Source: Methanobacteriaceae archaeon (lineage in GTDB: Archaea; Methanobacteriota; Methanobacteria; Methanobacteriales; Methanobacteriaceae). Taken from it: a stretch of DNA of 64,000 bases. Where the stretch lies: positions 1 to 64,000 of the forward strand of contig JAQXTL010000014.1 of NCBI GenBank assembly GCA_029219465.1. The letters run 5' to 3'. Under the pieces are notes generated by a model. That model searched no databases. It was not told where the DNA came from and saw nothing but the letters and a program-made list of their open reading frames with translations. Made by a program: the position numbers and the translations under genes. Below, one piece after another: positions 18,391 to 27,531 of the stretch. The first letter of the stretch is position 1; every line of letters starts with the position of its first letter.

Positions 18391-19250
18391 ATTATTCTTT
18401 CAATAGGCACTACAAGAATGTCTTTTGCACCAGCATTTCTTAAATCATTTACAAGTTCAAATACTTCTTTTTCATCAATTACTGCTTGTACTGCAACGGT
18501 TTTTTCATCAGATAATACTTCTGAAATGGTTAAACCACCCATTGAAGGCATTACTTTTTTAACGTTATTTAAATCATCATCTTTAACGTTCATCATGATT
18601 AATTTTTTACGATCAGCATCAAGAACACCTTTAATACTTGTACTTACAGCTTCAATCAATTCACTTCTTGTTTCTAAACTTTCTTTATTAGCAATAAGTT
18701 TGATTGTACTGTCTAAGATGTTGTCGATGATTTTTAGATGATTCATTTTTAATGTTGTACCAGTACTTGTTAAATCTGTTATTAAATCTGCAATTCCAAT
18801 AAATGGAGCTGCTTCAGTTGATCCACTTAATTTAATGATTTTTAAGTCTAATCCTTTTTCATTTAGGTATTTTCTGGTTAACACTGGAAACTCAGTTGCA
18901 ACTATCATATCTTCTGTGATATCATCAGCAGATTTAATGTCTGATTCTTCAGGAGCTGCTAAAACTAATTTGGTTTGTCCAAATCTTAAATCAAGTAATT
19001 CAGCAACTTCTGCTTCACTTTCATTAATTAAATCAACACCGGTTATTCCCATATCTGCAACTCCATTGTTTACAAATTTAGGAATATCAGATGCTCTTGC
19101 AAACATAACTTCTATATTTTCATTAAATGTTTTAGAAATTAATTTCCTGTTATTTTTGTCAATTAATCCTAAACCAGCTTTTTCTAATATGTTTATAGAT
19201 GGTTCACTTATTCTTCCTTTTGAAGGTATTGCAATTTTTATTTTCATCAT
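18387..19250 (-). CDS. hisG: ATP phosphoribosyltransferase, long form
   Basis: HisG catalyses the first step of histidine synthesis, joining ATP and PRPP. At 287 residues it is the long form, with a C-terminal ACT-like regulatory domain (about 210-287) that binds histidine for feedback control. IPSKGR near residue 8 and the STGTTLKMN phosphate loop near residue 162 are visible. Two ATGs stand side by side at the start; GAGAAGAT lies immediately upstream. First gene of hisG-flavodoxin-pyrB. Confidence 0.93.
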   Translation of the reverse strand: MMKIKIAIPSKGRISEPSINILEKAGLGLIDKNNRKLISKTFNENIEVMFARASDIPKFVNNGVADMGITGVDLINESEAEVAELLDLRFGQTKLVLAAPEESDIKSADDITEDMIVATEFPVLTRKYLNEKGLDLKIIKLSGSTEAAPFIGIADLITDLTSTGTTLKMNHLKIIDNILDSTIKLIANKESLETRSELIEAVSTSIKGVLDADRKKLIMMNVKDDDLNNVKKVMPSMGGLTISEVLSDEKTVAVQAVIDEKEVFELVNDLRNAGAKDILVVPIERII

Positions 19251-19412
19251 ATCTTCTCAAATTTTTTTATATTATTATTTTTTAAATTTATTTTATAAAT
19301 AAGTATTTTTTTATTACTATTTTCTTATTTATTTAAATAATTATTTGTTATTTTGAGATAAAGCCTTTAATTAAAGGAAATATTTAAATATGAAGTTATC
19401 TTATACTTATTT

Positions 19413-19444
19413 AACTTATGATTTGTTTATATAAATCATAAGTT
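19413..19444. promoter_or_regulatory. Perfect 12-bp inverted repeat flanking the histone TATA box
   Basis: The arms AACTTATGATTT (19413-19424) and AAATCATAAGTT (19433-19444) are exact reverse complements separated by 8 bp. The loop plus arm ends form TTTATATAAA, a good archaeal TATA box. Transcription would start about 25 bp downstream, leaving a short leader with GAGGTGA before the histone ATG. A dimeric regulator bound here would block TBP. A second perfect palindrome, CCTTTAATTAAAGG, lies at 19364-19377. Confidence 0.65.
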
Positions 19445-19472
19445 TTTATAAAGTTTATGTGAGGTGAAAATC

Positions 19473-19679
19473 ATGTCTGAAATACCAAAAGCTCCTGTTG
19501 CTAGAATTATTAAAGAATCTGGTGCTGAAAGAGTAAGTGAAGATGCAAAAGTTGCATTAGCTGACTACTTAGACGAAGTTGCACGTAACGTTGCTAAAGA
19601 AGCTAACGCTGTTGCTAAAATCGCTAAACGTAAAACTGTAAAAGCAGAAGATATTAAATTAGCTATCAAAAACTTATAG
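19473..19679 (+). CDS. Archaeal histone (HMf type)
   Basis: A 68-residue histone-fold protein that wraps DNA as dimers and larger stacks. It has the three-helix layout with PVARIIKESGAERVS at the start, a long central helix and the RKTVKAEDIKLAIK end typical of HMfA/HMfB. The start at 19473 is chosen because GAGGTGA stands six bases before it; a GTG at 19464 is part of that ribosome-binding site. Two TA-rich palindromes upstream suggest regulation. Confidence 0.96.
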   Translation: MSEIPKAPVARIIKESGAERVSEDAKVALADYLDEVARNVAKEANAVAKIAKRKTVKAEDIKLAIKNL

Positions 19680-19722
19680 TTTTTTTAGATTTCTTTTTTT
19701 TATTTTTTTTAAGGGTGTTATT

Positions 19723-21027
19723 ATGAGTGACAATTCTATTTTAATAAAGAATGCATTAATTTTAAGTCCAAATACAAATTTTGAAAATAAACAATCTATT
19801 TTAATTAAAGATAATTTAATCGCTGAAATTTCATCTCAAATTGATGAAAGTAATGCTAGTAAAATTATCGATGCTACTGGAAAAATCGTAATTCCAGGAT
19901 TAATTAATACTCATACTCATTTATCTATGACATTATTTAGAGGATTAGCTGATGATTTAAGTTTAGATAGCTGGTTAAATGATCATATCTGGCCAATGGA
20001 AGCAAATCTTAATGGTGATTTCTGTTACATTGGTGCTCTTTTAGGTGCTGTTGAACTTATTAAATCCGGAACAACAACATTTTCTGACATGTATTTCTAT
20101 ATGGAAGATGTTGCACGTGCTATTGATGAGGCTGGAATTAGAGCTGTATTGTCATATGGTATGATTGATTTTGGTGATGAAGAAAAAAGAAAAAATGAAA
20201 TTAAAGCAAACTTAGAATTATTCGAAGCATGCGATGGCATGGCTGACGGAAGAATTAAAGTTTTCTTTGGACCACATTCACCTTATACTGCCTCTGAAGA
20301 GTTATTAATTAAAGTTCGTGAATTAGCTGATGAATATAATATGGGAATTCATATTCATGTTTCTGAAACTCAAAAGGAAATTGAAGATGTTTCATCTCAA
20401 AAAGGCTTAAGACCTTTCGAATATTTAGATAAAATCGGATTCTTAGGTCCTGATGTTGTTGCAGCACATAGTGTATGGTTAAGTGACAATGAAATTGAAA
20501 TCATTAAGAAAAACAATGTAAAAATTTCACACAACCCATGCAGTAACATGAAATTAGCTTCTGGTGTTGCTCCAGTTTCCAAATTAATCGAAAATGACAT
20601 TTGTGTTTCTATTGGAACTGATGGTGCTTCTTCAAACAATAACTTAGATTTAATTGAAGAATTAAAAACCGCTTCCTTACTTCAAAAAGTTTCTACTTTA
20701 GATCCTAAAGTTTTAAATTCAGATGAAGCAATAGCTATGGGTACTATTAAAGGTGCTGAAGCTTTAGGTCTTGAATCTGAAATTGGTTCTATTGAAGTTG
20801 GTAAAAAAGCAGATATTGTTTTAATTGACACCAATTCAGCAAATATGGTTCCAGACAGTTCTTCTTTAAGTTCAAATATTATCTATTCTGCAAATGGTTC
20901 AAATGTTGATACAACTATTTGTGATGGTAAAATATTAATGGAAAATAAGAAATTAACAATTCTTGATGAAGAAGAAATTTATGCAAAAGCTAGAAAAGCA
21001 ATAAAAGAATTAAAAGAAGCTATCTAG
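19723..21027 (+). CDS. dadD: 5'-deoxyadenosine / S-adenosylhomocysteine deaminase
   Basis: A 434-residue amidohydrolase of the MtaD/DadD group. In methanogens this enzyme deaminates 5'-deoxyadenosine from radical SAM reactions, and also S-adenosylhomocysteine and methylthioadenosine. Metal ligands are visible in NTHTHLS near residue 65, HIHVSE near 210, AAHSVWL near 247 and SIGTDGASSNN near 298. It probably recycles by-products of the radical SAM enzymes, two of which are in this window. The ATG is 43 bp after the histone stop. Its last 8 bp overlap convergent tfrA. Confidence 0.88.
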   Translation: MSDNSILIKNALILSPNTNFENKQSILIKDNLIAEISSQIDESNASKIIDATGKIVIPGLINTHTHLSMTLFRGLADDLSLDSWLNDHIWPMEANLNGDFCYIGALLGAVELIKSGTTTFSDMYFYMEDVARAIDEAGIRAVLSYGMIDFGDEEKRKNEIKANLELFEACDGMADGRIKVFFGPHSPYTASEELLIKVRELADEYNMGIHIHVSETQKEIEDVSSQKGLRPFEYLDKIGFLGPDVVAAHSVWLSDNEIEIIKKNNVKISHNPCSNMKLASGVAPVSKLIENDICVSIGTDGASSNNNLDLIEELKTASLLQKVSTLDPKVLNSDEAIAMGTIKGAEALGLESEIGSIEVGKKADIVLIDTNSANMVPDSSSLSSNIIYSANGSNVDTTICDGKILMENKKLTILDEEEIYAKARKAIKELKEAI

Positions 21028-22663
21028 CTTCAAATTCTATTTTATTGTTATTAAATACTATACTCTTTTTCCATTCATCGTTTGTTTCAGGGAAATCAGA
21101 TCTAAAGTGAGCTCCCCTACTTTCTCTACGTAATATCGCTGATTTTATAACTAAAGTACAAATTTCAACCATATTTATTACTTCAAGAGCATTAACTAAT
21201 TGGTCATTGTATTGTTTTTTGTCGCTGACATCCAAATTAGGTAATTCTTCTTTCATTTGTTGAATTTCTTTAAGAGCTTCATTTAATGTTTCTTCATCTC
21301 TTATGATAGCTACTTTTTCCCACATTAATTTCTTGATATTTTCTTTGAATGCATATGGTTTAATACTACCTTTTTTAATTAAGCTTTCAATTCTTTCAGC
21401 TTCTTTTTGGACTTGTTCGTCGTTAGTTTTAATTTCAGTGCCTTCGCATGCTTTACTTGCACTTTCACCAGCTATTTTTCCAAATACCTGAGTATCAGCA
21501 AGTGCATTTCCACCTAAACGGTTTGCTCCGTGAACTCCTCCACAAACTTCACCTGCACCAAACAAGTTAGCAAGAGATGTTGAAGCATCAGCATTTATTT
21601 TTAAACCGCCCATGAAATGGTGTGCGGTAGGTGCTACTTCAATTGGTTCACTTTTAATGTCAATTCCAACATTGTCAAACTGTAAAACCATGGTTTCTAA
21701 TTTTTCATCAATGTAATCGTCATCTAAGTGTGAAATGTCAAGGTAAACACCGTTGTGTTCACTACCTCTTCCTTCGATGATTTCTTGATAAATAGAACGT
21801 GCAACTACATCACGGGTAGCTAATTCCATTTTTTCAGGAGCATATTTGCTCATGAATCTTTCACCATCTTTGTTTAAAAGTTTTCCACCTTCTGCTCTAA
21901 CAGCTTCGGTTACAAGTACTCCTTTTTTGGATTCAGGAGCAACCATTCCGGTTGGGTGGAATTGAACTTGTTCCATATCGATTAATTTTGCTCCAGCTTT
22001 GTAAGCTATTGCAAATCCGTCTCCATTTTTTTGGAATGTGTTTGATGTTACAGGGTATAATTGTCCAGCTCCTCCACTAGCAAGAATTGTAGATTTTGCT
22101 TTAAAGTAGATTAAGCTAGAATCTTTTAAATCAAGACCGGTAGCTCCAATAACTTGGTCATCGTCGGTTACAAGGGAAGTAATCATTACTTCTTCGATAC
22201 ATTCAATGTCTCTTCTGGTAATTTCTTCTTTAAGTGCATTTAATAATTCGGCACCTGTTCTGTCTCCTTGATAACAGGTTCTTCTGTAAGTTTGACCACC
22301 AAATGGTCTTTGGTCAATTTCACCAGATTCCTGACGGTCAAATAAAGCACCGTAGTTTTCCAAATCGATTAATCTTTTTGGTGATTCGCTAACAAGAATT
22401 TTTACAAGCTCTTCATCGTTAAGGAAGCTTCCACCTTTGAGTGTATCATGAATATGTGCATCGATGGAATCATCTTTGTCTACAGTTTTAAATACTGCGT
22501 TGTATCCACCTTCTGCCATTCCAGTACAACCTGATCTAAATGAAAGACCTTTTGATACGATTGTTGCTTTTAATCCAGCATCATCAACTTCAATTGCTGC
22601 TCTTGCACCTGCTCCACCAGATCCAATAATTAATACATCTGTTGATATAGTTTTTATTTCCAT
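21020..22663 (-). CDS. tfrA: Thiol:fumarate reductase flavoprotein subunit A
   Basis: TfrA is the FAD subunit of the methanogen fumarate reductase, which oxidises coenzymes M and B to the heterodisulfide and makes succinate for biosynthesis. The 547 residues show the GSGGAGARAA FAD-binding loop near residue 14, GGYNAVF for the FAD site, and HPTGM and HHFMGG active-site segments. The Fe-S subunit tfrB is not adjacent, and no other tfr gene is in the window. A succinate dehydrogenase or aspartate oxidase is less likely given the methanogen context and the C-terminal domain. Confidence 0.85.
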   Translation of the reverse strand: MEIKTISTDVLIIGSGGAGARAAIEVDDAGLKATIVSKGLSFRSGCTGMAEGGYNAVFKTVDKDDSIDAHIHDTLKGGSFLNDEELVKILVSESPKRLIDLENYGALFDRQESGEIDQRPFGGQTYRRTCYQGDRTGAELLNALKEEITRRDIECIEEVMITSLVTDDDQVIGATGLDLKDSSLIYFKAKSTILASGGAGQLYPVTSNTFQKNGDGFAIAYKAGAKLIDMEQVQFHPTGMVAPESKKGVLVTEAVRAEGGKLLNKDGERFMSKYAPEKMELATRDVVARSIYQEIIEGRGSEHNGVYLDISHLDDDYIDEKLETMVLQFDNVGIDIKSEPIEVAPTAHHFMGGLKINADASTSLANLFGAGEVCGGVHGANRLGGNALADTQVFGKIAGESASKACEGTEIKTNDEQVQKEAERIESLIKKGSIKPYAFKENIKKLMWEKVAIIRDEETLNEALKEIQQMKEELPNLDVSDKKQYNDQLVNALEVINMVEICTLVIKSAILRRESRGAHFRSDFPETNDEWKKSIVFNNNKIEFEAR

Positions 22664-22877
22664 TATAATTACCCTGTAAAATTTATTATAGTAATACTTT
22701 GTTTTTCAATTATTAAATAAATTTCTTTTAAATATTCATTTAGTAAAGTATATTATGATATAATGCATATAGTTTAGATTAAATTTTATAATTTTATTTC
22801 ATGCATTGTTTAAATTAAATCGTTGATATTTTAAACAGTATTTTGAAGTAAATATGAATTTAATTAGAGGCTATTTC

Positions 22878-23252
22878 ATGAAAATTGATGGTGAAGTTAC
22901 AACCGGTTTAGGAAAAGCAGCATATTTCCTTTCACAGGAATTTTATACCAATGAATTTAAGAAAAATTTAGGCTTTGTTCCATTTCCAGGAACTTTGAAT
23001 GTTATTGTCAGTGAGAAATATTTAGATGAAATTAATGAAATTAAAAACAACTGCCAAAATTTAATCAAACCTGATGAAGGATTCGGTGCTGTTAAATATA
23101 TCGAAGCTAAATTAAATGAAGATATTAGTGGAGCTATTGTATTTCCGGCTAAAACAACCCATGAAGAAAACTATTTAGAATTTATTTGTGAAAACAAATT
23201 AAGAGATGAATATAATTTAAAAGATGGAGATATTGTATCTCTTGAATTTTAA
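22878..23252 (+). CDS. ribK: CTP-dependent riboflavin kinase
   Basis: The archaeal RibK makes FMN from riboflavin using CTP. The 124-residue protein has GEVTTGLGKAAYFLS at its start and FVPFPGTLNV near residue 42, both family signatures of the RIFT-barrel fold. The start at 22878 is preferred because AGAGG lies seven bases upstream; a frame from 22854 would add eight residues and absorb that site. It lies immediately upstream of the riboswitch-ribB unit, so two flavin genes are adjacent. Confidence 0.92.
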   Translation: MKIDGEVTTGLGKAAYFLSQEFYTNEFKKNLGFVPFPGTLNVIVSEKYLDEINEIKNNCQNLIKPDEGFGAVKYIEAKLNEDISGAIVFPAKTTHEENYLEFICENKLRDEYNLKDGDIVSLEF

Positions 23253-23300
23253 AATTAAATAGTAAAATTTTTTATATATTATTGATAAAATTACAACTAC

Positions 23301-23425
23301 GTTCTCAGGGCGGAGTGAAATTCTCCACCGGTGGTGATTTTTTTATAAAAATAAGTCCATGAGCACAATTGTGTTGATTTGGTGAGATTCCAAAACCGAC
23401 GGTTACAGTCCGGATGAAAGAGAAG
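23301..23425 (+). ncRNA. FMN riboswitch (RFN element)
   Basis: The leader of ribB carries all conserved RFN segments in order. They are an outer stem TTCTC (23302-23306) pairing GAGAA (23420-23424); GGAGTGAAATTCTCC, a hairpin with the conserved GAAATTC loop; ACCGGTGGT; TGAGC; GGTGAGATTCC; and CCGACGGTTACAGTCCGGATGAA. A possible expression platform follows: GCCCTG at 23446-23451 can pair with CAGGGC at 23306-23311, and TCTCC in the aptamer can pair with the ribB GGAGA. FMN would then repress ribB. The aptamer is clear; the switching mechanism is inference. Confidence 0.93.
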
Positions 23426-23479
23426 AAATAAATATGTTATTTTTGGCCCTGGTTCTAGTATTATAAAGGAGATATTACT

Positions 23480-24163
23480 ATGAATCAAGAAACAAACTTT
23501 GAAAAAGCGCTAGAAGCAATTAGAAATGGTGAATTTGTACTAGTTTTTGATGACGATGACAGAGAAGGCGAAGTAGATATGATTATCGCATCCGAATTCG
23601 TAACTCCAAAATCTATTGCTACTATGAGAAATGATGCAGGTGGATTAATCTGTAACTGTTTACACGGCGATTTCTGTGATGAAATTAAATTACCATTCAT
23701 GGTAGACATTATGAATGCTGCAAGTGAAAAATATCCTGATTTAGCTAAACTTGCACCAAATGATATTCCATACGATGAGAGATCTTCATTCTCTATTTGG
23801 GTAAATCACAGAGACTCATTTACTGGTGTTACTGACCATGACAGAGCAATGACTATCAGTGAAGCTGCTATAATGATGAAAGAAGAAAGATTCGATGAAT
23901 TTGGAGCAACTTTCAGATCACCTGGACACGTATGTCTTTTAAGAGGTGCTGACGGTCTTGTTAAAAATAGAAGAGGACACACTGAAATCGGTCTTGCTTT
24001 ATGTGAAATGGCAGGAGTTACTCCTGTTTGTGTAGTTTGTGAAATGATGGATGGTGAAACCGGACAAGCTACATCCGTTGCTGATGCTCGTAAATACGCT
24101 GAAGAAAACGGTTTAATCTTACTTAAAGGTGAAGACATCATTAATAAATATTTAGAAGAATAA
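23480..24163 (+). CDS. ribB: 3,4-dihydroxy-2-butanone-4-phosphate synthase
   Basis: RibB converts ribulose 5-phosphate to the four-carbon unit of riboflavin and formate. The Mg-binding acidic loop DDDDREGEVDM is at residues 24-34, and RRGHTEIG near residue 173 supplies the other ligand. The length of 227 is normal for the monofunctional enzyme. AAAGGAG stands eight bases before the ATG. It is controlled by the FMN riboswitch just upstream and lies next to ribK. Confidence 0.95.
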   Translation: MNQETNFEKALEAIRNGEFVLVFDDDDREGEVDMIIASEFVTPKSIATMRNDAGGLICNCLHGDFCDEIKLPFMVDIMNAASEKYPDLAKLAPNDIPYDERSSFSIWVNHRDSFTGVTDHDRAMTISEAAIMMKEERFDEFGATFRSPGHVCLLRGADGLVKNRRGHTEIGLALCEMAGVTPVCVVCEMMDGETGQATSVADARKYAEENGLILLKGEDIINKYLEE

Positions 24164-24164
24164 G

Positions 24165-24575
24165 CTAATTTCCATTAGCTTTTTCTGCAATATAATTTGC
24201 AATAAATTGGGTTATTTGCTGGAGTTTATATGAATTGTAAATTCCAAAAGCAATATATTTCCCATCTTTCATTCTAATTTCCAAACCATCCCTAACTTCT
24301 TTTGATTTAGTTATTGAAGCTATTGTATTCCATTTAATGCGTAATGTTTTAGTGTTAAGTGCATTTTCAATATGAATACCGTCATCCAATATTCTAACTG
24401 TTTTTATAATACGGCGATTGTTTTTTTTACCAATTTGGATATTTCCGTCATCATCAAAAACATAATCAGGAATGATACATGATGTTTTCCAGCCCTGTTT
24501 CATTTTTTTTAAAATATGGACTTTATCCTTTTTTGTTAGTTTAACACCAGTTTTAGGGCTTAAATTAAGTGCCAT
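24165..24575 (-). CDS. Conserved hypothetical protein, possible PH-like fold
   Basis: A 136-residue basic protein. The second half (about 65-135) alternates strands and ends in a helix, as in small PH-like/YdbT domains: RIKWNTIASITKS, GLEIRMKDGKYIAF and a final helix. The first 60 residues are Lys-rich. It starts where the CobQ-like gene ends (1-bp overlap), so it is translated with it. I recognise no named family. Confidence 0.55.
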   Translation of the reverse strand: MALNLSPKTGVKLTKKDKVHILKKMKQGWKTSCIIPDYVFDDDGNIQIGKKNNRRIIKTVRILDDGIHIENALNTKTLRIKWNTIASITKSKEVRDGLEIRMKDGKYIAFGIYNSYKLQQITQFIANYIAEKANGN

Positions 24576-26071
24576 TATATCATCTTCTGTTTAATTTCAT
24601 CAAATGAGTATATTTTTTCAAATTCAACTTCTCTTGCCATGCTGATTATTTCATCAACATTTAAGTTGTTTTCAACTAATTCCATTGAGTGTTTTGTAAA
24701 CAGTTCGTATCTGATTTCAACTTCAGGGATAAATCCTCTCATGTCTGCAGATTTCAATTTAGGCAATTTCATTACTTTGTCTACATTTGTATTGTTTTTG
24801 ATAAATGGAACAACATCATTGAAAATTTCTTCATTGTATACTTTATTAAGTAATATTGCTTCTACAGGAACACCAAATTTTTCAAGCATATTTGCATGTG
24901 AAACTAAATCTATTGCAGCAGATTCTATTCCTCCTTTGTTAACTCCTGAAACTAGTATCATCGGGATTTTTGATGACATTGCAATTTCAGCTGCAGAGTA
25001 TGGTACTTTTTCATTTAAAAGTCCTGTAAATACGCTCATTACTCCTTCAATCAAAACAATATCATAGTCTGAAGAATTAAGTTTTGCTATTGTAGACTGG
25101 ATATCCATCCAACCGAGATGGCCAATTTTTATAGATGAGAAGTCTTCCATTTTTCCTTTTGTTAAGTATAGTCCTGGTATAATATCACGAACATCTGGAC
25201 CTACTTTTAGTAGTGCAACTTTATATCCTCTTTTTCTTAAAGCACCTGCAAGTCCTGTAACAATGAATGTTTTACCTGAATCAGACCCGTTACTTCCAAT
25301 CATCAAGTATTTTGGTTTATTGGTTTTTTTATCTAATTTTGGAACTTTTATGTTAGTGTTAATTCCAACTTCACTATGTAAAAATTTTATTACATTTTTG
25401 TTTCTATTGTAGATATCATCAATATCCTTAGCATCTATTTGTTCCAATAAATTTTTTACAAGAACAGAATTTTCATCCAATATGTTATGAATCATAGTAC
25501 CGATTACATTACCATCATCATTACATGCACCTGAAAAAATATTGTATTGCTTATCTTTGTTGGTATCACCATAGTTCATTCTTTGAACCTGTGAGTAGAA
25601 CAGTGGTTTGGCATCTCCTTCAACCTTACCGTAGGTGTGAGTGTGAAAACCGTCAACATCTTCTTTTTGATTTTTAACAAAAAATGAATTGTCAATTACT
25701 TTTGCCTTAACACGATCACTTGTTATTAAAGGTGAAAAATTAACGTCAATTAGCCCTAAACCTTCTTTTATAATTGGTACTGGAGATTTTCTTCCAATAT
25801 CTATCTGATTGGATAATAGTTGAAATCCTGCACAAATTCCAATAATAGGCTTTCCATCACGAGCCATTTTTTTAATTTCACTGTTTAGGCCCATATCGAT
25901 GCTGTTTGATTCAATTAATGTTCCACCTGGAATGATTAATGCATCAAGCTCTTCACTAGCTTTCAAACCATCAACAAGACCATTTTCTTTAACAATATCT
26001 GTTGGTAAATTTCCAAAATCTTCAAATCCTGGAACTGCTCCACTAACATAAGCAAGTCCGATTCTTGTCAT
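24575..26071 (-). CDS. CobQ/CobB-like protein with glutaminase domain before P-loop domain
   Basis: The 498 residues join a class I glutamine-amidotransferase domain (about 1-215) to a dethiobiotin-synthetase-like ATPase (about 250-470). The glutaminase has the nucleophile Cys in GICAGFQLL near residue 80 and a likely catalytic His in GTMIHN. The ATPase has the P-loop GSNGSDSGKTF near residue 258. CobB, CobQ and CfbB have these domains in the opposite order. It probably amidates a carboxylate, perhaps on a tetrapyrrole or cell-wall precursor, but the substrate cannot be read from sequence. Confidence 0.75.
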   Translation of the reverse strand: MTRIGLAYVSGAVPGFEDFGNLPTDIVKENGLVDGLKASEELDALIIPGGTLIESNSIDMGLNSEIKKMARDGKPIIGICAGFQLLSNQIDIGRKSPVPIIKEGLGLIDVNFSPLITSDRVKAKVIDNSFFVKNQKEDVDGFHTHTYGKVEGDAKPLFYSQVQRMNYGDTNKDKQYNIFSGACNDDGNVIGTMIHNILDENSVLVKNLLEQIDAKDIDDIYNRNKNVIKFLHSEVGINTNIKVPKLDKKTNKPKYLMIGSNGSDSGKTFIVTGLAGALRKRGYKVALLKVGPDVRDIIPGLYLTKGKMEDFSSIKIGHLGWMDIQSTIAKLNSSDYDIVLIEGVMSVFTGLLNEKVPYSAAEIAMSSKIPMILVSGVNKGGIESAAIDLVSHANMLEKFGVPVEAILLNKVYNEEIFNDVVPFIKNNTNVDKVMKLPKLKSADMRGFIPEVEIRYELFTKHSMELVENNLNVDEIISMAREVEFEKIYSFDEIKQKMI

Positions 26072-26120
26072 AAAATAACCTCTTAATAATCTATTATTCT
26101 TTTTGAATTATAAAAATTAG

Positions 26121-26140
26121 AGGTACATTTCAAGTGTAAA
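26121..26140 (-). promoter_or_regulatory. Isolated origin-recognition-box-like site
   Basis: On the minus strand this reads TTTACACTTGAAATGTACCT, with the core CACTTGAAA at 26128-26136. It matches the class A/B boxes of oriC and the AGGTACA edge of the left origin dyad, yet lies about 11 kb away between gatA and the CobQ-like gene. It also falls in the 3' region of gatA. It could be an extra Orc1 site or an operator. Confidence 0.6.
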
Positions 26141-26160
26141 ATAAATAAGAAAAAAAGAGT

Positions 26161-27531
26161 TTATTGAGTGTTTTCAAATACACTCATAGCTTTAATAATT
26201 TTTAAATCATCTAATGGTTTTGCTTGTAATTGTAATCCTACTGGAATACCATCTACTTTACCTGCTGGTATGCTTGCTGCAGGAATACCTGCTAAGTTAG
26301 CAATTACAGTTAAAATATCGTAAGCATACATTTCCATTGGTTCTAATTCACTACCAATTTCGTGAGGAAGTTTAGGTACGGTTGGACCAACAATTAAATC
26401 TACATTTTCAAGCATTGAAGTAATTTCAGATCTGATTACAGATCTTGCTTTTAAAGCTTGTTTGTAGTATTTACCACTAAATTCAGCTTCAGCAATATGT
26501 GAACCTATTTTGATTCTTCTAAGTACTTCGTCTCCACATACTTCTTCGATTCTAGAACCATATTCTCTTCCATCGTATTTTCTGGTTGCAGAGAAGAATT
26601 CTACATAGTTGATTAAGTAATAGGTTGGTAAACATAAGTCAATGTAGTCAAAGCTTACTTCAACAAGTTCAGCACCTGCTTCAACTAATTTGTTAATAGC
26701 TTGGTTTACAGTTTTGTTGATTTCATCATCAGTTACATCGATGAATTCTTTACATACTGCAATTTTCATACCTTCTAAGCTAGTGTCATCTAATACGCTG
26801 GTAAAGTCAGGTTTATCCCAGTCAAGAGTGGTACATTCAGTTTCATCGTATTTTGCAATAGTATTTAATGCAAGTGCAATACCACTTACGTCATTGGATA
26901 AAGGTCCAATTTGGTCTAAACTCATTGACAAATCGAGTAATCCTTGTCTTGAAACTGCTCCGTAAGTTGGTTTAAATCCAACTACACCACAATGGGATGC
27001 TGGGTTTCTGATAGATCCACCAGTGTCAGATCCGATGGTAATATCACACATTTCTCCAGCGATTGCAGCTGCACATCCTCCAGAGGAACCTCCAGGAATT
27101 CTACCCATAGCTGCTGGGTTTTGTGTAGGTCCGTAGTATGAAGTTTCAGTTGAACTTCCTGCTGCAAATTCATCCATGTTTAGAATACCAATGATAATTC
27201 CATCTTCATCTAAAATTTCTTTAACAACAGTTGCATTGTAACTTCCAAGATAGTCTTCTAAAGTTTTTGAAGCTGCTGAGATAACTAAATCTTCAACATT
27301 AATGTTTGCTTTAATACCGAATACCAATCCAGCTAAAGCACCAACTTCTTGGCCGTTTGCAATTTTTTCATCAATAGCCTCTGCTTGTTTTAACGCATTT
27401 TCATAATTTAATTCAATAAATGCATTAATGTTTTCGTTATTTTCGTCAATAACTTCAATGAAGCTTTCTACATTTTCTTTAGCTGTCATTTCTCCATTTT
27501 TGATGGAGTTTAATTTTTCAATAACGCTCAT
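26161..27531 (-). CDS. gatA: Asp/Glu-tRNA amidotransferase subunit A
   Basis: GatA releases ammonia from glutamine or asparagine for the GatCAB complex that converts Asp-tRNA(Asn) to Asn-tRNA. The Ser-cisSer-Lys triad is visible: Lys in FGIKANI near residue 73, and the two serines in PGGSSGG near residue 148 and SDTGGSIR near 172. The length of 456 is normal. gatB and gatC are not adjacent. With the archaeal AspRS and GluRS in this window it fits indirect aminoacylation. Confidence 0.93.
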   Translation of the reverse strand: MSVIEKLNSIKNGEMTAKENVESFIEVIDENNENINAFIELNYENALKQAEAIDEKIANGQEVGALAGLVFGIKANINVEDLVISAASKTLEDYLGSYNATVVKEILDEDGIIIGILNMDEFAAGSSTETSYYGPTQNPAAMGRIPGGSSGGCAAAIAGEMCDITIGSDTGGSIRNPASHCGVVGFKPTYGAVSRQGLLDLSMSLDQIGPLSNDVSGIALALNTIAKYDETECTTLDWDKPDFTSVLDDTSLEGMKIAVCKEFIDVTDDEINKTVNQAINKLVEAGAELVEVSFDYIDLCLPTYYLINYVEFFSATRKYDGREYGSRIEEVCGDEVLRRIKIGSHIAEAEFSGKYYKQALKARSVIRSEITSMLENVDLIVGPTVPKLPHEIGSELEPMEMYAYDILTVIANLAGIPAASIPAGKVDGIPVGLQLQAKPLDDLKIIKAMSVFENTQ

